DNA of 64,000 bases from Cyrtodaria siliqua (GCA_037043455.1 JAWPHD010005068.1:62001-126000); one strand, 5' to 3'. Counted from the stretch's first letter, positions 40,535 through 52,344 are shown. Notes: generated by a model from the sequence alone, not told the origin. Program-made: numbers and translations.

Positions 40535-40960
40535 ATTGATGATGTGAAAAGGGATATCCTAGAACTCTGGGTTCATACTTCACTGGGTCGCTAAGGTCTC
40601 CTGTGTGTCTGTGTGTGTGGGGGGTGGGGGGTATTGATGATGTGAAAAGGGATATCCTAGACTTCTGGAGGGGTAGGGTGCATACTTCACTGGATTGCAT
40701 ACCTAGACTTCTGGAGGGCTAGGGTGCAAACTTCACTGGGTCGCTAAGGTCTCCTGTGTGGGTGGGGGTGAGGGGGTATATTGACTCTGCAAATTAAAAT
40801 ATTATGCTATTGATGATGTGAAAAGGGATATTCTAGACCTCTGGATGGGTAGGGTGCATACTTCACTGGGTCGCTAAGGTCTCCTCTGTGTGTGGGGGGG
40901 GGGGGGGCGGGGGATAGGAGGGAGGGGCGCGGAATAGGAACTCTGGAAGGAAACAACATA
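40535..40960. repeat. Degenerate G-rich tandem repeat
   Basis: Three to four imperfect units contain TTGATGATGTGAAAAGGGAT, AGACTTCTGGA..GGTAGGGTGCA and CTTCACTGGGTCGCTAAGG, each followed by a G-run (about 40617-40632, 40760-40775, 40893-40925). The longest G-run is 14 bases, at about 40895. Confidence 0.75.
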
Positions 40961-40999
40961 TGGGAGGGGCGGGGGGAGGGCACGGAATAGGAACTCTGA

Positions 41000-42470
41000 T
41001 CCTGTCTGGAAGGAAAAAACATTAAATTTGCTCATTTCTATCCTAATATACTGCAGTACATCATTTGAGATGAATTATCGCTATCATGAAGTATAAAACT
41101 ACAACAATTAAATTATATTTTTCAAACAAATCGAGTATTCATTTACCAAAACAACTGCAACAAGTAAAGACATTCTGTCCGCCATTTTATGACCTTCAGA
41201 AAGAATTTCAAAGTGAGCGTCTATTTTTAGATTTGCGCTGATCTATTTTTAGCTGCTCACTTTTTAGATCAGAGCTGCCAAATGAATGCACCTTGAATTG
41301 AAGCTGTTGGTTTGTTCGCTTTTCTTTTTGATTTGCAAAGCGTTATTGTATTTAACCTGATAAATGGCGATATGCTACTGACCTTGGTCGGACGTTAACA
41401 TGTTCAATTGGTTGCCGCAGAGAATAAGAACAATGCCACTGGTTGCCGTGGGATCATCGGATCGATGGGAAAGCTAATATTATCATAATTTTTGTTCTTT
41501 ATTTTTCTCCAAGTAAAAATAACAATGTCAATTTTGGCCCTCTTGTTTTTGTTCATGCTAATTAAGTAACCACATATTGACATTTTTCCTTATGACTAAA
41601 GTGAATTATACTCAAAGTTTAATATGAAAGGTGTGTTACAAGACCGTCTAGTTATTTAGGTTTCAACACCTAATACCCCACCCACTGGAAAGTAATTTTA
41701 GAACATTGGCAAACCCTTAAGGCAGGCATGCTTACATCCAACCCGCCACCCCCCACCCCCAACAAATTTGTTTTCCTCCCGTTAATTTGTCTTAAAAACC
41801 ACTAATAACAAAATTAAACACCTGATAATGATATAATGTGGACTATTCAGATTGAGAGTAATAGCCTAAGCCAGCGGGGTGGGAGGCTCCAAATAACTAA
41901 TAATGGGTTGATGAGCCATTTAACAACATTCACCGCATCCAACTGCAACAAATTATCATTACTTACCCAGAACAACAGTTCACCATTCAGGGTCCTCCAC
42001 AGTTTTTTTTTCCGGCGCTGGCATAGGCAACACGGGGGGTGGGTTTGTCGATTTTTTTTCCAATTCTAGGGTGCACCATATGCCCTGAGATGATTTTTAA
42101 TTATAAAATGAAGATGGGGAAGAACTATATTAAAGAGAATATAATTAACTTTTTAAAACAAGGTTTATACAATATATAATTATATAGGTAGTATACATCA
42201 TAGACCTTCATACATGGTATTTAGGTCTATGAATATATCAATGAAATATAATCTGTACATAAATATAATATACAGTACCCTAGTACAAACTACAACATGA
42301 CATAATATAATCTGCAATAAATATACCCCAATACAACAAACTCGTTATCCATTAAATTTAGACCATAATCAGCTACCATACACTTACAATAATCTGCATT
42401 TGAATAAAATAATATTAATATTCATTCTTTACATTGTTTGCTCTTAAATTACATGTATTTATTTACTAAC
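41000..42470. other. Interval with no recognised gene; possible intron of the 42471 gene
   Basis: AT-rich, with a C-rich patch at about 41740-41765. No exon compatible with the phase of the 42471-42663 exon was recognised, but small exons cannot be excluded. Confidence 0.4.
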
Positions 42471-42663
42471 CATTTTCCATTTCCTCAACCCATTTGAAGT
42501 CTTTCTCCCAGTCTGGATTGAACCCGGTCAGTCTGACCCTGGCTCTTTTGGCGACTGGTTCAGATGCTGAGTCACAGACAGTAGGTGCAGCCTTAACATT
42601 TCTTACCACAAAAAACTTGCCAATTCCCCCCTCTAAGGGTCTCTTACTACTTTGCTTCGACAT
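42471..42663 (-). CDS. First exon of an unidentified protein with an FNPDWEKDFKW motif
   Basis: Minus-strand start ATG at 42663; the exon gives 64 codons and one base to a donor GTTAGT at 42470. The protein begins MSKQSSKRPLEGG, has a basic stretch VAKRARVRL (possible nuclear signal), then GFNPDWEKDFKWVEEMENG. A short N-terminal F-x-x-x-W-x-x-x-F-x-W motif just before a zinc-binding region occurs in ZNF862/hAT-transposase-related proteins; that similarity is from memory and weak. No partner exon was found to the left. A 669 bp segment with this exon and its 5' flank is duplicated at 43269-43937. Confidence 0.45.
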
Positions 42664-43155
42664 TTTGTTATGATAAATTAATAGAAACATCGGGCATTTT
42701 ATAGCAAAGTAACCCAGTTTAACTTCATTAACTTAATTAATTAAAGATATTAACTAATCTCTGAAAGTATCGAGTTATTAAAATAATCTGCAACAAATTA
42801 ATATTTACAAACTGCAGACGATCCACGCAGAGAGCCGACGAACATCAAAACATCATATTTTTTTTAACAACTCCTTAATAATCACTCATCATGTATTTAA
42901 ATCACATTATCCAATCAATTATGTCACATCGCTTCATCTTATGTAATTAATCCCATCAAGTTTTGTTTGTCGGGACATAATAATGATCAACAATAAAGTC
43001 AAGTGATACACAGCTAACGCAACGCGACAACACCGTATCACTGCCTGATTTGACTGGTATATACAACTGTACACACTTGTCCTTGACGTGTAGTATTTCA
43101 CACCGATAGCGCGTGACTTACATCCTGTGTAGAGGGTCTGGTTATAGTATGTGTC
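42487..43155. repeat. 669 bp segmental duplication, copy 1
   Basis: Holds most of the MSKQ exon plus about 490 bp of upstream DNA. It aligns end to end with 43269-43937 with only scattered substitutions, so the duplication is recent. This copy retains the splice donor outside its left end and is probably the parent. Confidence 0.9.
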
Positions 43156-43223
43156 GGACGATCAGCAACATAAATCGAGTAAATCAAAGCACCGCGCTTG
43201 GGATTTAAAGGACCGCGCTAATT

Positions 43224-43445
43224 TCAAGGACAGCGCAAATAAGGATTTTGATTTTCAAGCACCGCGCTAACCCATTTGAAGTCTTTCTCCCAGTCTGGAT
43301 TGAACCCGGTCAGTCTGACCCTGGCTCTTTTGGCGACTGGTTCAGATGCTGAGTCACAGACAGTAGGTGCAGCCTTAACAGTTCTTACCACAAAAAACTT
43401 GCCAATTCCCCCATCTAAGGGTCTCTTACTACTTTGCTTCGACAT
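43224..43445 (-). pseudogene. Duplicated MSKQ exon, truncated before its donor
   Basis: Starts at ATG 43445 and matches the 42663 exon with few changes (PLDGG for PLEGG, RTV for RNV) until WEKDFKWV. There the duplication ends and the frame runs into unrelated sequence with accgcgct motifs, stopping at 43224. The splice donor and last residues of the parent exon are missing, so normal splicing is not expected. Confidence 0.65.
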
Positions 43446-43950
43446 TTTGTTATGATAAATTAATAGAAACATCGGGCATTTTATAGCAAAGTAACCCAGT
43501 TTAACTTCATTAACTTAATTAATTAAAGATATTAACTAATCTCTGAAAGTATCGAGTAATTAAAATAATCTGCAACAAATTAATACTTACAAACTGCAGA
43601 CGATCCACGCAGAGAGCCGACGAACATCAAAACATCATATTTTTTTTAACAACTCCTTAATAATCACTCATCATGTATTTAAATCACATTATCCAATCAA
43701 TTATGTCACATCGCTTCATCTTATGTAATTAATCCCATCAAGTTTTGTTTGTCGGGACATAATAATGATCAACAATAAAGTCAAGTGATACACAGCTAAC
43801 GCAACGCGACAACACCGTATCTCTGCCTGATTTGACTGGTATATACAACTGTAAACACTTGTCCTTGACGTGTAGTATTTCACACCGATAGCGCGTGACT
43901 TACATCCTGTGTAGAGGGTCTGGTTATAGTATGTGTCTAGCGCGGTGCTT
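43257..43950. mobile_element. 669 bp duplication, copy 2, framed by a 13 bp perfect inverted repeat
   Basis: Left arm AAGCACCGCGCTA (43257-43269) and right arm TAGCGCGGTGCTT (43938-43950) are exact reverse complements and lie at the ends of the copied segment. A further GCACCGCGCT motif occurs at about 43189. This looks like host sequence mobilised between short terminal inverted repeats, or inserted into a pre-existing palindromic element. No clear target-site duplication was seen. Confidence 0.6.
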
Positions 43951-45440
43951 AAAGGCGCTGTGGCGAACCCTGCCATTATGTGGTCCGAGTGCTAACTTTC
44001 ATACCCATCCATCCTCTTCTCCAAGAAACGAAAACGGGGTTGGATGGGGTATGAAATTAAACCTTAATTTCTGCTTAAAAAGTTTGCATATTGTAAACAT
44101 TAAAACATGTTTAGGTAATTTTAAACAGGTTATCACATTTTTTCAGTAGAAATGTTTTTAAACATGTTTTATTGTCGAAATATCCGTTACAAAATCCTGC
44201 TAATATAAGCTTTCTCATCGTTTAATGGAATTGAGGCAAGGGCATAACTGCCTATATCCCGGCACAACCAATATTCGGCCACCTAACGTTGTATTTGTAT
44301 GGGATGAATCAACACAAATGGAAACTGACTATCGTATATTACGTTTATTATTCACCTTTTCTAACTTAGAATGTTGTTAAAAAGTATTCTTGCCTGTAAG
44401 CATATGTTTACAATTGCCATCAAAATGGTGGATGTCACTTTTTGGGCCTTGTAAATTTACAACCTATATTTGGCCACTTTACGTTTATTATCCTGCATGC
44501 CAGAGTAAGTGCATGGGCATTTCAAATTGTGTAAATGGGTAAGTAGCCATGCATCATAAACTAAACAAAAACATTTGATACTATACAAACAGATAAAAAA
44601 CTACCACAAAATGAAATTGCTGATTACACCAGAGAGGTTACGACACATTTAGACCCCATGATTTGTGTTCTACAAAATAAAAATGAATGAATGAATGGTG
44701 TTTTACGGCATGTTGACACATACAAAATAAAAAAATAAAAATCATAATTACATACATGTAACAACAACAACAAATAAAACTGCAATCAATTAAATTTCAG
44801 TTTACTTTAAAATATATAAATGACTATAATAAGGTTTGGTGTTTATGTCAAGTTATTAAAGTTGAGCAGTATACATTGACAGCACTAAGCGCGCATAGGT
44901 ACGCCCTGGTTATATCCATGATACAGATGGTGTACAAACCAATTTTGTGCCCAAAATATTTTTTAAGAAAATATAATATTTTTTAAACCAATTTTTAGGA
45001 AATAGTGAAAACGTTAAATAACCCAGTATGTCATAATAATAACATTATTTACCTTTTCAATGACCATTTTTCTGAAATTAAACTCACTTGACAGTTCTCC
45101 ATCAAATGTAGATAAAATGAGCACGCGCAACCCAAAAAATATGTAACAAAGCAAAATTATGGATGTTTTTCTGGGCCGGACGAAAATAGGTTGTCAGGAT
45201 ACAATTAGGCATGCCACATACAGGTAGCCGGCAATAAGAGACGGAAAAGATTGCTCTAGAAAGCACTAAATTGAACCATAGTAAACCATTTGTGTGGTGT
45301 GTTATTCCTAAAAGCCTTCAATAGTACCGCTCAAAATCTTCTCAAATCATGCATTTTTTTTTCTTCGTTTTTATGCCGCATATTGTAATTGCACCGTCAG
45401 TCCGCAGTTTGAGTCCGGACTGTACCTTCAAAACCACAGC
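43951..45440. other. Interval without a recognised gene
   Basis: Two related stretches, at about 44263 (CAACCAATATTCGGCCACC) and 44461 (CAACCTATATTTGGCCACTT), suggest old repeat debris. A (GAAT)-rich spot lies at about 44684-44697. No exon was recognised. Confidence 0.45.
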
Positions 45441-46140
45441 ATGGATTTTTAATTAACTTGGCACAAGTGATCACCATAACAAGACGATGTGTCGCACGCA
45501 AAACCCAGGTCTCTACCTCAAAGGTAAAGGTCACACTTGCAGTTCATAGGTAAAAAACGGATGCAATTTCGTGTCCAGACCGTAACGTAACAACCTCTGC
45601 AGGAATTTTTAAAAATTTGTCACAAGTGATCGCCATAACAAGACGATGTGTCACGTGCAAAACCCAGGTCCGTACCTCAAAGGTCAAGGTCACACTTGCA
45701 GTTCATAGGTCAAAAACAGGTATGCAATTTCGTGTCCGGACCGAAACGTCACAACCCCTGAAGGGATTTTTAAATAACTTGGCACAAGTGATCACCATAA
45801 CAAGACGATGTGTCGCGTGCAATACCCAGGTCGTCAAGGTCACACTTGGAGGTCAAAAGTCAAATCATGTCCGGTCAATAACTCTGGCATTCATGGACAT
45901 ATTTTCAAATAACTTGGCACAAGTGCTCACCACAACAAGAAGATATGTCGCGCACACAAAATCAAGGTCTGTGGCCCCAAGGTTGAGGTCAAAGGTCAAA
46001 TTGTGTCCGGTCAATAACTTTTGCATGCCTGGACGGATTTTCAAATAACTTGGCACAAGTGCTCACCACAACCAAATGACATGTCGCACTCAAAATCAAG
46101 GTCCGTGGCTCCAAGGTCAAGGTCATACTTCAGGGGCATT
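45440..46140 (+). repeat. Molluscan-type dispersed tandem repeat, five units with AGGTCA motifs
   Basis: Units carry ACTTGGCACAAGTGATCACC and AACAAGACGATGTGTCGC; their starts are at about 45452, 45609, 45771, 45905 and 46041 (spacings 157, 162, 134, 136). Between them sit AAGGTCAAGGTCACACTT and TGTCCGGtC blocks. Frames through it (45617-46048) only translate the repeat. Confidence 0.85.
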
Positions 46141-46377
46141 TGTCACTTACAGTGATATTTCTTGTTTCTTTATGTACTTGCAAATCCTAGATCTGATATT
46201 CATGGCCTTATGTCAACACTAGGGGTGCTTAGTATTACCGATATACCAGTATATTGTGATACAAACAACTAAAAATAATATGAATTGCGATACTCTTTCA
46301 GCATACTGATACAATCGTTAAATTCCATAGCTGTCTGGTAAAGATGGGCAAATCTACAAATTGCACATGTATAAGCC

Positions 46378-48073
46378 CAGTGTTCTCCCCAGGAAATCCG
46401 GATAGCCGCGTATTTTGAAATTATAACCGGGCACCGTGATATTTACTTATAATAAGTTCGCAGTATGTTTTTTTCAAATTATATTTAGATATTTAACATT
46501 ATGCAATTGATAAGTAAACATAGCACATTTTGTAGTAGCATACTACAGATGGATTTAGCATGTTTTATACACATTTTGCAAATCATGGGGGGGGGGGGGG
46601 TCTTTAATGCAACACATTGCAACCATAAAGTATTACACCACTGAATAATATCTAGCCAATCAGGTTCTAACCAATCAAATCAACACCTCATTAATTTACA
46701 TATTTTACATGATTGACTAGATCCACGTGTTTTGTTCTTCATCAGTTCATTCATAATTTCGAGGTGTCCGAATCTGGATTTCACAAAAAAATGCAAACAT
46801 TTTACACAAAACACTGGTTTATTAATCAGTTTCCATGAGGTTTTCTGTGTATTTCATTGCCAAATTATGTTTTTAATGTATATGGCAGTTCATCTTTTCA
46901 AAATAAATTAAAAACGACGTAAAGATAAGCGAATGTCCTGGGTTTTCGCAGTTCCGGAAATACGAAAAACCGGCAGGTTCTGAACTTGTTACTGATATAA
47001 AGGCCTACCTTTACATCTTAAACAATCAAATGAAAGCCTCTGTATGATTTCTGCTGTCATAAGGTTCAGCTAGTTGAATTAAGCAAACATGTGATGTAGT
47101 CTGTAGAAACTTTCCAGATATTGGGGGTTCGAAAAATAATTTTTATTAACATTGTTTGGTTTTATTCATTTCATTCCTTAGTGTACCAGATATAAACCAA
47201 ATCTCTTATTTTCACATTTAAAATACATTTATACATAAAACTCTAGAAGAAATATGGCTTGGTCCATTAGAGCCAAATGGCTCCATATTGGCTCCAACTT
47301 TTTTCATTTGGCGCAAGTGTTGGCACAAAAAAAAAATTGGCCAGAGGAGGGCCTGAATTTGTATTAATGATGATAACGCTTTAAGTCTTTACCATACCGG
47401 TGTCGTAGTAAAAAAAAAACTCATGTGATCATCAAGTCCATTATCGGTAACCGTAAAGACGAAAAAATTGTGTATTTTTTAAGAACTTTTGGATTTTTGA
47501 AGAAGGTAAGGTTTCTTAAAACAGGTGGGGGCGCTACTAATAGGGGAAATACGGTATGTCAAGCGTAGTCCGTTCAAACCACTTTAAATTCTCAAATTCA
47601 CATTGTCATTCAGTGATTTAGGAACCATTCTAATGGCGCACTTCAATTTTTTATTTCTGCAGAGTTACTAGATAATTATGCATGCCTTTGACTTGGTATT
47701 TGTTGGAGCAGGTTTGTCATTCAGTTATTGCATATCAGTTTCATTTGATGCTTTTTAGTTTTTTACCAAAACTCAATTTGACATGTTTCGGATGACGACT
47801 TTGATGTACAAAGACTTGAGTATTTATTTGCCATCATCCTTCTCATGACATGGAAGATCTTGCGGATCAGCCAAATAAAATATTGATTGGGGAAAACAGT
47901 TTCCCTTGTTTCCAAAACATGGAGATGGCATGATTTTAAAGTACATGCTAAATCAAACATGCATTGCATGTTGCCATGCACATATTATTAGCGAGTAACT
48001 ATTGCACAAAAAGGTGTGCCCTGCTATAATCTCAAAATAACCCAGCTATCCTGAAATCCTGGGGAGAACAGTC
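46378..48073. mobile_element. hAT-like non-autonomous DNA transposon with ~40 bp imperfect terminal inverted repeats
   Basis: The left end CAGTGTTCTCCCCAGGAAATCCGGATAGC... pairs with the right end, whose reverse complement reads GACTGTTCTCCCCAGGATTTCAGGATAGC..., over about 40 bp. CAGTG at the end is typical of hAT termini. The interior has a 14-base G-run at about 46588 and no transposase; a minus frame at 47763-47981 is unrecognised. The outer three bases differ between the ends and no clean 8 bp target duplication was seen. Confidence 0.55.
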
Positions 48074-48097
48074 AAAAGAAAATTAGGATTTTTGTTT

Positions 48098-48240
48098 GCT
48101 AGCCCGAATTATTAATCATTTTAACTAGTACAATTTTCATAAGCCCAACTATATAAAATTTCTAGATTTTTACTAGCCCAAATTAATATTTACTAGTTTT
48201 TCGCCTTTGGACTAGTGCTAATTTCGACCTCTGGAACACT
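48098..48240. repeat. CTAGCCCGAATT dispersed repeat, copy 1
   Basis: CTAGCCCGAATTATTAATC, then further (A)CTAGCCC motifs; the same opening is seen at 59608-59730 (CACTAGCCCGAATTCTTAATC). The family is unnamed here. Confidence 0.5.
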
Positions 48241-48670
48241 AGGTCGTCGCAGCTAAAAATAGTTCTGTAATAGATTTTAAAAAAATACAATTTCGTGGTG
48301 ACTATTCTAAAACTAATTGATAGATTTTCATGAAACTTCACAGGAATGTTGGTTTTGCTTTATTGTTGAAGACTGGAGGACAAGCATCTGCATGATATTA
48401 CTTAACTACATGACTGTACAGGGTTCGACACAAACTTTTATAAGTAGGAAGCCTGCAGGACCTCTTGTGTTCCTGTGTTTCTAACAGATATGTGGTCCTT
48501 CTCATGTACAGCTATACCTACCGAAACATTACAATAAACATTTCTGAGAATTATCGACATTTTTGACCTGTAACACAAAGTCAATCATGCGAACGCTTGA
48601 CAGTCCTGTATGTATAATCCTACTACATGAGATGAATATACATCATGTATATTTTTAATGTCCATAATTT

Positions 48671-49086
48671 TTAAGTTGGGGTTCCGGGTGTCTGACCATA
48701 GTAGCGGTTTCAAACTGTCTCGTGGTAGTGACATGCCCAGTTAGTACACTAGCCACGGGTTTTTTTCTTATCCCCAGCGTTTTTTTCCGTTTGCTACTGT
48801 TTTGTTGCATATTCTATAGTTTTGTCGTGAACTGTGTATTAACCAGTCAACACAATTGCTGTATATAGTTAACCAGTTCCTATATAGAGTATATATAGTA
48901 TACAGTAGTACAGTTTATATATACGTTAATTTGTATAAACGTATCTTGTGTAATATTTGATAATATTATGAGGTAATACACACGCCTACTGTGGCGCTGT
49001 TTCTTTTAAAAATAAAAAAAACAGCAAAATACCTAGAGATATTTAGGAGACGTGTGTATTATGTATCTTGTATGATTTCACTCGGG
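48671..49086 (-). repeat. Inverted arm of the 3.23 kb repeat unit
   Basis: Reverse complement of 49536-49945 with moderate divergence and small indels (for example ACGCTGGGGAT, GTTTGAAACCGCTACTATGGTC). The arms enclose a 449 bp loop. Only the first tandem copy has this partner arm. Confidence 0.9.
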
Positions 49087-49475
49087 AAAACAATAACCCC
49101 AATTTTAAAACTACTATAGACATCGTATCCCCTCAGAACGGGATATCAGTTTGCATGTCAGTACATACACGACCTTACAGTGTAAACACGATCGTACACG
49201 CTACACAGATAAGTAGTAATACACGATATAATGAAATACATGCTAAAGGGTATATCTCACTGTTAAAGGTACTATATAAACTTGCCAGACTACGGAACAT
49301 ACCGTAATAACTGCCGAGAATACGGGATATCCCTATATACCAGTACCACAGCGAGTGCCAACTGTGAACTAGACGGTCCGATATATTTTGAAATATTCAA
49401 AATAAGGGATTCTCCTACACAACATACTAAGACAATAAATATTGTCATTGATAATACAAATAATTTAGGATTTCA

Positions 49476-49519
49476 TTGCAACTGAAGAAGACCTTTTTAG
49501 GTCGAAAGCGCTATTGCAA
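49476..49519 (+). ncRNA. Hammerhead-ribozyme-like fold, copy 1
   Basis: Order 5'-3': TTGCAA, CTGAAGA, A, GACC-TTTTTA-GGTC, GAAA, GCGC, TA, TTGCAA. This follows type I hammerhead topology: stem I from the two self-complementary TTGCAA blocks, CUGANGA core, stem II hairpin, GAAA, a very short stem III, and a UH cleavage position. Deviations are one extra A before stem II and an almost absent stem III, as in minimal hammerheads of Penelope-like elements. Activity is untested. Confidence 0.4.
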
Positions 49520-51846
49520 ATCGGGATATTGTCTTCCCGAGTGAAATCATACAAGACACATAATACACACGTCTCTTAAATATCTCTAGGTATTTTGCTT
49601 GTTTTTTTTATTTTTAAAAGAAACAGCACTACAGAAGGCGTGTGCATTACCTCATAATATTATCAAATATTTCGTTTATACGAATTAACGTATATATAAA
49701 CCCACTACTGTATATTATATATATTCTATATAGGAACTGGTTAATTATATATAGAAAATGGGTAGACTGATCAATACACAGTTTACGACCAAAATATATA
49801 ATATGCAACAAAACAGTAGCAAACGGGAAAAAAACGCTGGGGATGTGAAAAAAACCCGTGGCTAGTGTACTAACTGGGCATGTCACTACCACGAGACAGT
49901 TTGAAACCGCTACTATGGTCAGACACCCGGAACCCCAATTTAAAACTTGTACTATCAGCGACTCAGATTATCGCGAGGCCGGGGACTCCTTTACCTGTCA
50001 TCCATGTGGACCGACGGGGGTTGTGGAGCTTCAAACTGTTAACTCGTATGACCATACAAACACAACAAGTAATATTCGACACATATATGTATTGGAGAAA
50101 TGACGGTTATACATATATATACATCAATCACATCAACTAAACATGCAATCAACAACACTTCTAAACCGAATGTTAACTATCACGAAAACGTACGAAAAAA
50201 CAGTCGCATTATGCATGTAAATGAAGGAAATATAAACAAGGGGCATAACTACAGTAAAACAACAATGAATACACATAGTTATAAAGTATATATTGGAGAC
50301 ATAACAACTGCAGGACAATAACAAGATGTAGCTCTATATATGTTAATAGGTATACATAGGTATAAATAGGTATATATATTCCTCTGTATAAAACAACAAT
50401 GATTACACAGGTGCAAAAATTATATGGTGCAGACATATCAACTACGGGGTTATAATAATTATAGATGTTCACGATATAACGACATATACGGAATAAAACA
50501 CATAAATGAACTCACGCACATTTACACCATGACTGTAAATATAAGCATACATGTGTGTATAATCCCAAATATAAATAAAAATAGAATGAGCTAAGCCATA
50601 AGACATGTTAAATAATTACGAAGTCATATGCTATCCTCATTAGGTATATTTCATTACATAGACATGTTCAATAAGTATGCATGTTGTAAAAACGGATATT
50701 TTAATGCATACGAGCGATCATTGATTTAGCGATAAGTCAATATGAAAATCGTCATTATAGACGTAATCCACTTATCTCATAAACAGACATTCAAGAGTAA
50801 AGGTACGGTTAAAAAGCTGCAGTTAACATACTCGATATCAAACACATAAAAGTAAATTAGGTTGGTTAAAATGCGGAGCTCGGAAAATAATAATATCTGG
50901 AATAGTAAGGTCATAGACGCATTATTCCGGCTCATGAGAAAAACAAGACAATGGACAAGATACGAAATAGTCATATATTAAATATAACATAGAAGAGACG
51001 ATAGTATAATATAAGACACAATGAAAATCTTATATACTATGTAAATTATACAGGTGTTGATTCTTTACCTATGACGGCTCCATAATACAAGTGCAAAGTT
51101 ACCCGTAATGTTTAGATTTTAAATGCATAGAATGAACTAAAACGTAAGACATATTGAATAATTACGAAGTCATATGCGGTCCTCAGTTTGCATATGTGAT
51201 TACACAGAATGAAATAACAATTCAGACATGCTCAATAAGTATGCATGTTGTAAAAATGGATATGTAAATACATACATAGACATAATAAAAAGATAAGAAA
51301 TAGTCAAATATAATATAAAATACTAAATATAACATGGAAGTGACTATGGCATAATGTAAGACACAACGAAAATCTTATATACTATGTAAATTATTAAGAT
51401 GTTGATTCTTTACTTTGTGTTGAACAAATAAGTACCTACGACTGGACAATGTTTTTTCTAATTCTAATCCTCTAACCGCGAATATTTTGGATCAAACATA
51501 TCCTAATGACGTTTGAATGGTCATGAGAATTTCGCACCTTCGGCGTTTGCGCTCGCTCGTAGACATCAAAGGAGACCCAATTGGACACACGTCCAGCTAA
51601 CAAGAAAAGAGATTAATTCGGTTACGTTCGCTCGTGGACATCAAAAAAGACTCAATTGGACACACATTTAGCTAATTAATACAGAATGCAGCACAATATT
51701 TCATAGACGGGGAGATTTTACCAAGCTAGCAGTCGCTGTCTATACATCGACTGAGGTACACGTACATTTTCAGCTCTGAAAATACTGTATAACTCGATCT
51801 TTATTTGTTCTCTTTGGTTAAATTAAAGGCTTTATAAGACGAACTA

Positions 51847-52260
51847 GACGGTATCAACCCGATCTGATCTTATATCTGGACTAAACCAGACTCTTAACGG
51901 CATTTAGCCGAAGAGTGCCTTTGAGTGTATTCTTTTATACATACACTCATAAACATATAACTGTAAGACAATACAGACGGTATCAACCCGATCTGGTCTT
52001 ACCCCTATATACTCTCTATTCTCTTTGATCAAAATTGAAGGCTGAATAAGACAAACTAGACGGTACCAACCCGATCTGATCTTATTTCTGGACTCAACCA
52101 GACTCTTAACGGCATCACGCCGTAGAGTGCCTTTGAGTGTATTCTCCAATACATACACTCATAAACATTAACTGTAAGACAATATAGACGGTATCAACCC
52201 GGTCTAGCCTTACCCATATATACTTAAAGTATACTCATCTATACAAAAAGTGGAGACACC
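51847..52260. repeat. Internal ~212 bp duplication with hairpins (in copy 1)
   Basis: GACGGTATCAACCCGATCTG-type motifs at 51847, about 51970, 52059 and about 52185. Each half has the inverted repeat TGAGTGTAT...ATACACTCA and a small ACGGC/GCCG(T) hairpin. Repeated in copy 2 (55073-55440); absent from the truncated copy 3. Confidence 0.8.
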
Positions 52261-52344
52261 AAAAAAAATAGACAATATATAAGACACATATAGATTGCCT
52301 TACTTTACTAACGTAAATCGCTAGCTGAGGATTTGGAGATCCGT

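Larger units (their letters stand above)
49113..52344. repeat. 3.23 kb tandem unit, copy 1
   Basis: From ACTATAGACATCG to GGAGATCCGT. In order: a ~420 bp segment ending in a hammerhead-like hairpin (49476-49519), the ~410 bp arm (49536-49945), about 1.9 kb of AT-rich DNA, and a module with four GACGGTATCAACCCG-type motifs (51847-52210). No protein domain is convincing in any frame; frames conserved between copies reflect recent duplication. Confidence 0.93.

Noticed and set aside
44240..45215. Possible terminal inverted repeat pair around TATCCCGGCACAACC (44256) and GGTTGTCAGGATA (about 45190)
   Set aside because: The match is short and interrupted, and a third related stretch at 44461 makes scattered repeat debris more likely than a defined element.
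45617..46048. 143 codon plus-strand frame with repeated ITRRCVxCxTQV segments
   Set aside because: It is a translation of the AGGTCA-bearing tandem repeat; the apparent protein repeats mirror the DNA period.
47763..47981. 72 codon minus-strand frame inside the hAT-like element as a transposase remnant
   Set aside because: No recognisable hAT motif, and composition like the surrounding AT-rich DNA.
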